From the NCBI GenBank assembly GCA_019264575.1, contig JAHUZV010000024.1, forward strand, positions 1 to 64,000: DNA of 64,000 bases, written 5' to 3'. The position numbers and the translations under genes are program-made. The notes beneath the pieces are model-generated. The model was not told where the DNA came from. It saw nothing but the letters and a program-made list of their open reading frames with translations, and made no database searches. Position 1 is the stretch's first letter. Each line of letters starts with the position of its first letter. Shown here piece after piece: positions 8,265-16,055 of this stretch. This DNA is from Vulcanococcus sp. GTDB taxonomy: Bacteria; Cyanobacteriota; Cyanobacteriia; PCC-6307; Cyanobiaceae.

Positions 8265-9061
8265 GGGGAGTCCGCCTCCTCCGGCCGCGGTACGGCGGCC
8301 AGGGCTGCCCCCTGCAGTAGCCCTTCCACCTGGCTGTTCACCCAGGTGCTGAACAGGTCGTGGAGCAGGCGCTCCCGAATCTCCGCATCCAGCTGGGCGG
8401 GCAGCTGACGCTCGAGCCGCAGCACGCACCAGTGCTCCTGGCTAAGGAACGGCGGCCAGAGCTGTCCTTCCCGGCCCGCCCGCAGCCGGCCACTCAGTTC
8501 AGGCGCGATCGCCGACAGGGCGACGGGCCCCACCAGCCCCTGGGTGTCGCGCTCAGGGCCGAGGCTGAACTGGCGTACGGCATCGGCGAAGGTCATCTCA
8601 GCGGCCTTCAACCGCTGGTGCAGCTCCTCCGCCAGCTCCCGCTCCTGCACCTGCAGCAGCCCGTAGACCACCCGGTCGAGATCCTGCTTGCGATCGAGGA
8701 AGCGGATCTCCACTTCATGGTCGAAGCGCCAGTGGCTCCAGCGCCGCAGCCGCTCCGCCAGGGTGGCCGCGGCGCGCAGGTCGTCCCGCGACCAGTGCCG
8801 CTCCTCCAGCCAGGGGGCCAGGTCCGCCTCCGAGCGGATGCCCAGTGCCTGCACGTGGGCGGCGATCAGGGGCAGTTCCTCCTCGGCGCTGAGGGGGATC
8901 ACGGCAGCGACGGCCTCGTGCACCAGGGCCCGGGCCAGCTCGTGGTTGAGGCCATGGCGCAGCAGCAGGCGGTTGGTTGCCTCCGCCGAGAGCAGGGGCT
9001 GGCCTGGGCAGAGGGCGATCCGTGGTGCGCTGGTCACGCCGCTCAGGGATGCTTGGTTCAT
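8261..9061 (-). CDS. PpiC/SurA-like peptidyl-prolyl isomerase of the secretion operon
   Basis: A 266-residue protein. The N-terminal 130 residues are helical, as in SurA/PrsA chaperone domains. Residues about 150-235 resemble a parvulin domain (EELHQRLKAAEMTFADAVRQFSLG, then GLVGPVALSAIAPEL and GREGQLWPPFLSQEHWCVLRLE). No signal peptide is visible, so a cytoplasmic chaperone holding the substrate before export is possible. Parvulin-like genes beside HlyB-type exporters are known from other cyanobacteria. Both ends overlap neighbours by four bases (ATGA), so translation is coupled to the glycosyltransferase and the exporter. Confidence 0.8.
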   Translation of the reverse strand: MNQASLSGVTSAPRIALCPGQPLLSAEATNRLLLRHGLNHELARALVHEAVAAVIPLSAEEELPLIAAHVQALGIRSEADLAPWLEERHWSRDDLRAAATLAERLRRWSHWRFDHEVEIRFLDRKQDLDRVVYGLLQVQERELAEELHQRLKAAEMTFADAVRQFSLGPERDTQGLVGPVALSAIAPELSGRLRAGREGQLWPPFLSQEHWCVLRLERQLPAQLDAEIRERLLHDLFSTWVNSQVEGLLQGAALAAVPRPEEADSP

Positions 9062-11919
9062 GGCGCGATCTCCCTCACGGGGAGCCCCAGCTGCTGCAAT
9101 GCCTGGCCCATCTGGATCAGCCCCTGCCGGCGGGAGTAGTGCCGCTGGGCATGGGCCAGAGCTGCACTGCTGATCCGCTGCCAGAGGTCGTCGTCGTGCA
9201 GGAGCTGGCTGATCTGGTCCACCCAGTCGTCGCTGCTCGCGGCGATCAGCACCTCCTGCCCATGGCGCAGGTCGGTGCCTTCGGCGGCGATGGGGCTCAG
9301 CACCTGAGGGATGCCGCGGGCCAGGGCACCCACCACCTTTCCCTTGAGGCCGGCGCCGGCCCGCAAGGGCGCCACCATCAGCCGATGGCGGTCGTAGACC
9401 GCGGCGGTGTCCGCCACCCATCCCTCCACCTGCACCCCCGGCTGGCGGCCCCAGGCTTCCGCTTGCTCCGGATCCAGACCGCTGCCGTAGAGGTGCAGCT
9501 CCAGCTGCGGTTCCTGTTGCCGTAGGCGGGGCCAGATCTCCGCCAGCAGAAAGGCCACGGCATCGCCGTTGGGGGGATGGGCGTAGCTGCCGAGAAAGGC
9601 CAGGCCCCGGCGACCCTCTGCTGCGGGCGGCTCCGGCAGGCACTCCACCACCCAGGGGCAGATCGCCGTGGCGGCGCGGCCCTCGGTTTCGCGCTCAATC
9701 AGCGCCCGCTCCACGCGGCTGTAGCTCAGGGTGAGATCCACCCGTTCGATCGCCTCCAGCTCCTCCCGGCGGGTGATGGCCATGCCGTTCAGCGCCCGTT
9801 CCCGCTCCTCGCCACGGAGGCCGGCGGCCTGCAGCTGCCGCAGTTCCCGCAGGTAGTGCAGATCGGCGAGGCAGAACATCAGCTTGGCCCGCGGCGCATG
9901 GGCGCGGATGGTGCCGATGTGGTCGCGCACCGTGGCGTAGCGCACCAGATAGATCAGCTCATAGGCCTGGCCCCGCTGCTGCAGGAACTGCTCCACCGAG
10001 AGCGCGAAGGGCGCATGGATGGCTTCGATGCCCCGGCGCTGCAGGGTTTCGGTGTAGCCCCCAAGCCAAGCCAGGTTGGTGGGCAGGAAGGTCACCTTCC
10101 AGCCCAGCTCCTGCAGCAGCGCCATCTCCGTGAGCGCCGCCTGGCTGCCGGCGTCGCGGTCGGGGCGGGGTGTGGTCTGGTCGAGCACGAGCACCCGGCC
10201 CAGCACGCCGCGGTCCTTGTGCTGTTCCGCGGCCTCCCGCGATGGCGGGCCTGAGGCGATGAAGGTGTGCTGCCACTTGTTGCGGAACAGGGGGGCGTGC
10301 ACCAGCTGCAGGTACTTGCTCTGCTCGGGGTTGCCGGTGTCGATGCCGCAGGTGGTGCCCTCGTGGTGGATCACCCGGGCCAGGGGGGCGCAGCGCACGC
10401 TCCGTTGCCGCGCCTGCACCTTGAAGGCCAGGTCGGTGTCTTCGAAATAGGCGGGGGCGAATTCGGGGCTGAAGCCCCCAACCGCTTCCCAGAGCTCCCG
10501 CTCGATCGCCAGGCAGGCGGCGCTCACGTAATCCACCTGGCGGGAGTAGCTGACGCGGGGGTCGTAGGGGTTGCCGCCGCGGCCGTAGTTCCAGGGCTGG
10601 CCGTCGTCCCACACCAGGCCGCCCGACTCCTGCAGCCGGCCGTTGGGGAATACCAGCTGCGCGCCAACGATTCCCGTATCCGGCCAGAGCTCGAAGGCGG
10701 CCAGTAATTCCTCCAGCCAGCGGGCGCAGGGCTCGGTGTCGTTGTTGAGCAGCACCACCAGCGGGCCTCGGGCCTGGGCCACGCCGCTGTGGCAGGCCTG
10801 GTTGAACCCCAGGGCGCTGTCGTGACGGATCAGCCGGTGGCCGCGCAAATCCCGGTTCAGGGTCTCCCGGGTACCGTCGCTGCTGCCGTCGTCGACCACG
10901 ATCAGCTCCAGCGGCACCCGGGTTGGCGCATAGGCGATCGCCAGCAGGCAGCGCCGCGTGACGCCGCAGTGGTTGTGGGCCGGGATCACCACCGACACGT
11001 GGGGGCTGTCGCTGCAGGGCAGCTGCACTGGCGGCTCCAGCGGTGCCACGGCGTCGCCGGGGCGATAGCCCTCGCTCACCAGGCGATGCAGCCGGGGCAG
11101 ATCCGCCGGTAGGGGCGCCTCACCGGCTGCGGCCCAGTGCAGCCAAGTGCTCAGGCTGCGGTGCTGCTCCAGCACCAGCGGGTGGAGATGGTCGGGGAAG
11201 GGCGGTGGGCCGTGCTCCAGCAGGGCTGGCCAAGGCGTCAGCTGAAACGGTGTGAAGACGATCCGTTCGTCGAGGCTGCGGCCGCTGTCGTTGCGCAGCT
11301 CCAGGTAATGGGGGCGACCGTCACAGGCATCGCCGGGCAGGGTGCCCTGCAGGCGGCCCAGGCCATCGCTATGCAGCTGTAGGCAGGGATGCCCATCGAG
11401 CAGCAGCTCCAGATCGCTGTCGGCCTCGCCCCAGCCGTGAACCATCGGCCCCTCCAGGCCATGCAGCCCGCCGCAGGGCCCGTGCGCCCGGCTGCGCTGC
11501 AAGCGCTCCAGCTGCCGGTAGCGCTCCCGGTTCAGGCGCTGGGGGCTGCCGCTTAGTTCAATCGGCCCTTGCGGTGTGTCGATCCAGGCCCGCAGCACGC
11601 TGCCGCTCGTGCGGCTCGGCAGGGGCCGCGGCAGGGGAGGCTGCAGCAGGAAGCCGCAGGGCAGGTGCAGCCCCTCGCGGATGAGGTCATCGCGCTGCAG
11701 ATGGGCCGGCAGCTCCGCCAGGGGCCAGTGGGCGTCGGGGTGCAGCAGGTCTTCGATCACCAGGCGCACCTGCAGTGGGGCGGTGGCGGCCTCGGGCGGG
11801 ATCGGGCAGGCCCAGCCGCTCACGGCGGCGCTGCGGCTCAGGTCATCCAGCTGTCCGGCCCAGGCACCCCGCCGGTGTTGAACCAAGACCGGCGGCAGGC
11901 TGAGCGGCACGGGGACCAT
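9058..11919 (-). CDS. Bifunctional GT2-GT4 glycosyltransferase
   Basis: A 953-residue multidomain enzyme that heads the secretion operon. Residues 1-300 are an uncharacterised beta-rich part. A GT2 (GT-A fold) domain starts near 306 (HVSVVIPAHNHCGVTRRCL, LELIVVDDGSSDGT, metal-binding LLNNDTEP). A GT4 (GT-B fold) domain occupies about 560-950, with LAFLGSYAHPPNGDAVAFLL near 770, MVAPLRAGAGLKGKVVGALA, and the late GIPQVLSPIAAEGTDL. GT2-GT4 fusions build glycans on surface proteins or polysaccharides. The stop overlaps the isomerase start. The 5' end is 71 bases from the divergent gene at 11991, so a two-way promoter region is likely there. Confidence 0.9.
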   Translation of the reverse strand: MVPVPLSLPPVLVQHRRGAWAGQLDDLSRSAAVSGWACPIPPEAATAPLQVRLVIEDLLHPDAHWPLAELPAHLQRDDLIREGLHLPCGFLLQPPLPRPLPSRTSGSVLRAWIDTPQGPIELSGSPQRLNRERYRQLERLQRSRAHGPCGGLHGLEGPMVHGWGEADSDLELLLDGHPCLQLHSDGLGRLQGTLPGDACDGRPHYLELRNDSGRSLDERIVFTPFQLTPWPALLEHGPPPFPDHLHPLVLEQHRSLSTWLHWAAAGEAPLPADLPRLHRLVSEGYRPGDAVAPLEPPVQLPCSDSPHVSVVIPAHNHCGVTRRCLLAIAYAPTRVPLELIVVDDGSSDGTRETLNRDLRGHRLIRHDSALGFNQACHSGVAQARGPLVVLLNNDTEPCARWLEELLAAFELWPDTGIVGAQLVFPNGRLQESGGLVWDDGQPWNYGRGGNPYDPRVSYSRQVDYVSAACLAIERELWEAVGGFSPEFAPAYFEDTDLAFKVQARQRSVRCAPLARVIHHEGTTCGIDTGNPEQSKYLQLVHAPLFRNKWQHTFIASGPPSREAAEQHKDRGVLGRVLVLDQTTPRPDRDAGSQAALTEMALLQELGWKVTFLPTNLAWLGGYTETLQRRGIEAIHAPFALSVEQFLQQRGQAYELIYLVRYATVRDHIGTIRAHAPRAKLMFCLADLHYLRELRQLQAAGLRGEERERALNGMAITRREELEAIERVDLTLSYSRVERALIERETEGRAATAICPWVVECLPEPPAAEGRRGLAFLGSYAHPPNGDAVAFLLAEIWPRLRQQEPQLELHLYGSGLDPEQAEAWGRQPGVQVEGWVADTAAVYDRHRLMVAPLRAGAGLKGKVVGALARGIPQVLSPIAAEGTDLRHGQEVLIAASSDDWVDQISQLLHDDDLWQRISSAALAHAQRHYSRRQGLIQMGQALQQLGLPVREIAP

Positions 11920-11990
11920 GCAGGGCGGGTCTTCCTTTACAAACTGGAGATGGGCCTGCGCCTTGGGCCCTCCTGATGCAGGAGCGCGCG

Positions 11991-14117
11991 ATGAAGGGTG
12001 TAGAAGCGGTGCGGCATCGACCAGCGGATGGCCGGCCTCGGCTCGGCGTTTGGCTCTCGCTGGAGGGGCTGCTGGAGCTGCCGTTGTCGCCGGCGGGTCA
12101 GCTGCAGCTGCTGGGCGGGGTGCTGGAAGGCCTCAGTAACGGCGACGGCCCGGACCGCGACGCTTGCCGGGCCGCCGTGCTCGACGCCCTGGGGGAGGCC
12201 GAGTTGCTGCAGGCCAGTCGCAGTCTGGAAGCGGGCGACTGGTGGCAGGGCCGCCTGCACTGGCGGGCTGCGCTTGAGCACCAGCAGAGCCTGGAGGCGC
12301 TGCGCCCCGCCGAACCCGGGCTCGATTGGCTGCAGGAGGGCCTGATCCAGGCCCTGGCCCGCCTGGATCAGGCCCTCACCCATCACCGCTGGCGGCCGCC
12401 GGTGTCACCCCTGGAGCGGGCCCGCGTCCATGGCCTGGCGGCGGAGCTGCTGTTGCAGATTCGCGGGCTTGATCAGCCCTTGCCCAGCTGGTTTCCGGTG
12501 GTGGAGGAGGGTTTGCTGCGGCGCGGGGGGCTTGCCCTGCTGGAGCAGAGCGGCGGTGCCTGCCGCCGCGAGGGGATCACGCTGCTGCTGCGCTGGGCGT
12601 CGCTCCAGCCCTCGCTTCCGGCGTGGTTGTCTGCTCGCTTGGAGCAGACGGTGCTGTCGCTGCTGGCGGATCTGCTGCAGAGCAGCCAGCCCATCGCCGA
12701 CCTGCAGACCCTGCTGGAGGCGCTCAAGGATCTGCCCGAGTTGGTGGATGACGCCTCTCGCTGCGCGGTGGTGCTGGAAGCGCTGGCGCTGGCGCAGGGG
12801 TGTCTGCAGCTGGCGGCGGCGGCCCATCAACCGCTGGAGGTCCGGGAATCCCTGGGCCTCCAGCCCATGGCGCCCGTGGAACCCGAGCGGATTCGGGTGC
12901 TGGTTCAGGAGTGGCTGGAGGACCATCCCGCCACCGAGGCTCCCGTCAGCCTGGAACTGGTGTGGATCCCTGGGGCCCGGGCCCTGCCCCACGGCCACGG
13001 CCAGCTGGCCCTCAACCTGGCCGCGGCGCCGCCGGATCGGGTGGATGCGGTGATCGAGGCGTTCGCGGCGCCCCTGGTTCAGGCCGGTGCGGGCCGGCGC
13101 TGGCTGCAGCGGCACTCCAGCGCCAGCCTGCTCAGCTCGCTGCGCCAGTTCTGGGCGGCGGCTGGTGTGCTCAGCGCCGGCGAATGCCGGCTGCTGGCGC
13201 GGGCGCAGGAGTGCTGGCAGCACTGGGGTGAGGCGGGTCAGCTCACGGCCACCCAGCTGCCGGCCGCCTGGCCGCCGGCCCGGCTCGAGCCGGGGTGTCG
13301 TTTGCTGCAGCCATCGGCGCTGCAGCTGGCGGGCCTGCGCTTCTGGCTGCAGCAGCGAGCCCAGCAGCCCGAGGCCCTGGCTGAGATCCGCCGGCATCAC
13401 CACGATCCGGTGTTCCTGCAGCAGTGCGCCGCCCGGGCGGCGGAGGATCGCGGCGATGCCCTGGACACTCTCTGCGCCTTGCATCTGCAGGAGGGGCTGT
13501 ATGCGGCCAGTGCGGCGCCCCTCGCCAGTGTTCAGCGCTGGGCGCAAACCAGTCTGAGCGTGCTGGCCCAGAGCCAGCTTTTGCTGGATCCAGCGCCGCT
13601 GAGCGGGTCTTGCTGGGCTGTGCTGCAGGGTCTGGCGCAGGCGCCCAACGGCCTGCCTGAGCTGGTGGGCTGGCCCGACGATGCCAGCTTCTACGGCCTG
13701 CTGGCCGGCCAGGAGGTGGTGCTAGTCAGTCCGTTGGCGGCCCAAGTGGAGGAGCAGCACCGCAGCGGCTGGGCCTTTGAGCTGTTCGCTGATCTCGCCA
13801 TCGCTCCCTACGGTCTGCGCACCCTGGAGCCACCGGCTTCGCTTTACCCCGCCCGGCCCCATCAAGGCTTCGAAGCCAGCCTGGCGGCTTGTTTGGAAGG
13901 GCTCGAGGGCCTGGCCCGGGAGCGCCCCTTCGCGGTGTGCCTGCTGGCTGCGGGGATCTACGACCTGCCGCTCGCTCAGGCCGTGGGCGAGCGCTACGGC
14001 GCCAGCTGCTTGGCGATCGGCCCCGCCATTCACGCCCGTTTCGGCATCGATCAGGCCTGCAGCCAGCACTGGCGCCCTGCGCAGCGCCGCGCCGATCGTT
14101 GGCGGCGCATCTGCTGA
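11991..14117 (+). CDS. Large island protein with a C-terminal GT-D-like domain
   Basis: A 708-residue protein that opens the plus-strand operon. Residues up to about 500 are Leu/Ala/Gln-rich helices with no recognised domain. The last 120 resemble the GT-D glycosyltransferase-like fold: AVCLLAAGIYDLPLAQAVGERYG followed by AIGPAIHARFGI, the pattern seen where a GAGAYGLPLA loop is followed by GGALQxLFGI. It may act on the same glycan as its neighbours. The ATG at 11991 has AGGAG six bases upstream and is preferred to the ATG at 11976, which lacks a site. Confidence 0.7.
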   Translation: MKGVEAVRHRPADGRPRLGVWLSLEGLLELPLSPAGQLQLLGGVLEGLSNGDGPDRDACRAAVLDALGEAELLQASRSLEAGDWWQGRLHWRAALEHQQSLEALRPAEPGLDWLQEGLIQALARLDQALTHHRWRPPVSPLERARVHGLAAELLLQIRGLDQPLPSWFPVVEEGLLRRGGLALLEQSGGACRREGITLLLRWASLQPSLPAWLSARLEQTVLSLLADLLQSSQPIADLQTLLEALKDLPELVDDASRCAVVLEALALAQGCLQLAAAAHQPLEVRESLGLQPMAPVEPERIRVLVQEWLEDHPATEAPVSLELVWIPGARALPHGHGQLALNLAAAPPDRVDAVIEAFAAPLVQAGAGRRWLQRHSSASLLSSLRQFWAAAGVLSAGECRLLARAQECWQHWGEAGQLTATQLPAAWPPARLEPGCRLLQPSALQLAGLRFWLQQRAQQPEALAEIRRHHHDPVFLQQCAARAAEDRGDALDTLCALHLQEGLYAASAAPLASVQRWAQTSLSVLAQSQLLLDPAPLSGSCWAVLQGLAQAPNGLPELVGWPDDASFYGLLAGQEVVLVSPLAAQVEEQHRSGWAFELFADLAIAPYGLRTLEPPASLYPARPHQGFEASLAACLEGLEGLARERPFAVCLLAAGIYDLPLAQAVGERYGASCLAIGPAIHARFGIDQACSQHWRPAQRRADRWRRIC

Positions 14118-14141
14118 GGGCTGCTGCCGCAGCGGCATCAG

Positions 14142-14168
14142 GGCTGCTCAGGCTGCTCAGGCTGCATC
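14142..14168 (+). repeat. Short tandem repeat, three 9-base units
   Basis: GGCTGCTCA occurs at 14142-14150 and 14151-14159, then GGCTGCATC at 14160-14168, immediately before the methyltransferase start. It replaces a recognisable ribosome binding site. It could be slippage-prone, but three units give no proof of phase variation. Confidence 0.6.
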
Positions 14169-14169
14169 C

Positions 14170-15075
14170 ATGGCTGTCAGCACCACTGTTTCTGCCGCTC
14201 CCCTCGGTCGGCCGTTTGCGCCGCAGTTGCGGCAGGCGTTGTTGCAGCTGCACGACGACCATCGCCAGTTCACGGGGTTTGAGGCCTTCTCCGCCCAGCT
14301 GCCCGCGCTGATGGAGCTGGGTCGTCTGCGGCAGGAGGCCGCCACCTGCGTGGCACTGCTGGGCCTGCTGGAACCGCTGAGTGGGGCGCAGATCGAGCCC
14401 CGGGATCTGCAGATCCAGCGCGACAACCTGCGGGAATCCCTGCTGGCTGGCGGCTGCCTCTCGCGCCACCGGGCCATCACGCGGGTGCTGGAGCACTTGG
14501 GCGACGATCTCACCAGGCTGCGCCAAAAGCGCATCTATCTACCGGAAACCTCCACCGGATTTGTGCACTGGCTGCAGCAGCATCTGCCGGGACATCTGGA
14601 ACTCAGTGACTTTCTTCAAGATGCCGAAATCGTGCCGGCTGATGCGGGCCGGCATCAGAATCTCTGTGATCTCACCTATGCGGATCAGTGCTTTGATCTG
14701 GTGATCTGCAACGACGTGTTTGAGCACGTTTACGACCTCCCCAGGGCGCTGGAGGAGGTGTGGCGAGTGCTGCGGCCCGGTGGTCGCTTATTGGCCACCT
14801 TTCCCATGGCGTTTGGCCAGCAGGAGAACATCGTCAAGGCGGAGTTTTGTGGGCTGAATCAGCCGGTACTGTTTCGCGGTGAGCCCGAATATCACGGTGA
14901 TCCGATCCGGCCCACCCGTGGCTCGCTGGTGTATGTGATTCCGGGTTGGCAGATTCTGGATCAGGCATCCACGATCGGCTTCTCCGCTGTGGTGATGCAC
15001 CTGATCAGCAGCTGGAAGCATGGCGTGATCGGCGCTGATCTACCCGGCGTGCTGGTGGCGGATTTTTTGCGTTGA
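14170..15075 (+). CDS. SAM-dependent methyltransferase (class I)
   Basis: A 301-residue protein. Residues 1-150 are a helical N-terminal part of unknown role. The rest is a truncated class I methyltransferase fold: CDLTYADQCFDLVICNDVFEHVYD, then LEEVWRVLRPGGRLLATFP, the usual post-II and acidic strand motifs. There is no clear GxGxG loop; the N-terminal SAM strand seems altered. LRPGGRLLATFP followed by an unusual long tail (GEPEYHGDP, VIPGWQILDQA) is typical of methyltransferases in glycan clusters. It sits 52 bases after the GT-D-like gene and 2 before the next gene. The substrate is probably a sugar, which is an inference. Confidence 0.8.
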   Translation: MAVSTTVSAAPLGRPFAPQLRQALLQLHDDHRQFTGFEAFSAQLPALMELGRLRQEAATCVALLGLLEPLSGAQIEPRDLQIQRDNLRESLLAGGCLSRHRAITRVLEHLGDDLTRLRQKRIYLPETSTGFVHWLQQHLPGHLELSDFLQDAEIVPADAGRHQNLCDLTYADQCFDLVICNDVFEHVYDLPRALEEVWRVLRPGGRLLATFPMAFGQQENIVKAEFCGLNQPVLFRGEPEYHGDPIRPTRGSLVYVIPGWQILDQASTIGFSAVVMHLISSWKHGVIGADLPGVLVADFLR

Positions 15076-15077
15076 CC

Positions 15078-16055
15078 ATGGCACGCTCTTCCGATCTCGC
15101 TGTTCTTCGGTTGGCTCTGTTGCAGCAGCCCGGAGACCCCCGGCGCTGGCAGATGCTGATCGGGCGGATTGAGGCGATGGGTGCCGGCCTGATGCTCTCC
15201 GAGCTCGACGGGCTGTTTGAGCAGCCGCTCCCCGCGTCGCCGGCAGGCCGCGACAGCCTGCCCAGGCAGGTGTTGCAGCAGGGGCTGGAGGCCCACCGTG
15301 CCGGTGACATTGAGGGGCTCAGGCGGGCTCAGAAGCGCCTGCTGGAGCTGGAGCCCGAGGGGGCCTGGCCCTGTGCGCTGCAGGGGCTGCTGGCGGAGTT
15401 GGAGGGGGTGAGCGGTTATGCCGCCTTTGCCAGGGCGCTGGCGCTGGAACCTGGCGATACCTGGTTCCGCTACTGGCTCAGTGTTGCTGCATTGCGGCGG
15501 CGGGATTGGCTCGATTTCTCCTATCATGCCTTGCTTTTGGCGCACTCGGAAGCCCTGGAGCATCAGGTGCTTGTGTTGGCCGCTGCAGCTCACCTGATTG
15601 CAGCGGTCTTGGTGACGTTGGCGCCTGATCTGTGCGAGGCCAATGATCTACGGGTGTTCGATCTGGTGCATCCGGATGCGATCCCCCACGACCAGCCTCA
15701 GTTGGTGGCGGCTATGTTGCGGTGTATGGATAAAGAGCGCCGCAAGATGATGCGGATCCTGATCGACTTTATTCGGCGCAGCGCGAATGAAGCATCCGGC
15801 ACTGAGATGCTTCCACCTGTGCCGATGCATGCGCTGGTGGATCTGTTGCGCTGGCGGATTGCTGGTTTGCCGGAGCCTCGATTCAGTGCTGATCTGCATG
15901 CCGCACTTCAGCGGCAGTTGGAGCTGCTGCCGCTTCAGCGGCAGCAGCATGGAGATTTGCAGACCCTGCTGCCCCGGCGCCCCGATCTGAGGTTCGGGGA
16001 TGAACATCTGAGGGTTTGGCGGGATTTTCGATTGGTCTTGATGTCGGCTCAGTGA
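15078..16055 (+). CDS. Hypothetical TPR-like helical protein
   Basis: A 325-residue protein without a recognised family. Residues 1-175 show helix pairs of tetratricopeptide spacing (QGLEAHRAGDIEGLRRAQKRLLELEPEG; FARALALEPGDTWFRYWLSVAALRR). The remainder is helical with a basic patch (MDKERRKMMRILIDFIRR). The ATG at 15078 is chosen over a TTG at 15072 that would overlap the methyltransferase stop. The stop overlaps the next start as TGATG, so it belongs to the four-gene operon. It may be a scaffold for the glycan enzymes, but nothing shows this directly. Confidence 0.65.
   Translation: MARSSDLAVLRLALLQQPGDPRRWQMLIGRIEAMGAGLMLSELDGLFEQPLPASPAGRDSLPRQVLQQGLEAHRAGDIEGLRRAQKRLLELEPEGAWPCALQGLLAELEGVSGYAAFARALALEPGDTWFRYWLSVAALRRRDWLDFSYHALLLAHSEALEHQVLVLAAAAHLIAAVLVTLAPDLCEANDLRVFDLVHPDAIPHDQPQLVAAMLRCMDKERRKMMRILIDFIRRSANEASGTEMLPPVPMHALVDLLRWRIAGLPEPRFSADLHAALQRQLELLPLQRQQHGDLQTLLPRRPDLRFGDEHLRVWRDFRLVLMSAQ

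Noticed and set aside
6108..8408. Plus-strand frame of 766 codons
   Set aside because: It lies opposite the HlyB-like gene, is rich in His, Gln and Arg, and has no motif. It is a shadow caused by high GC.
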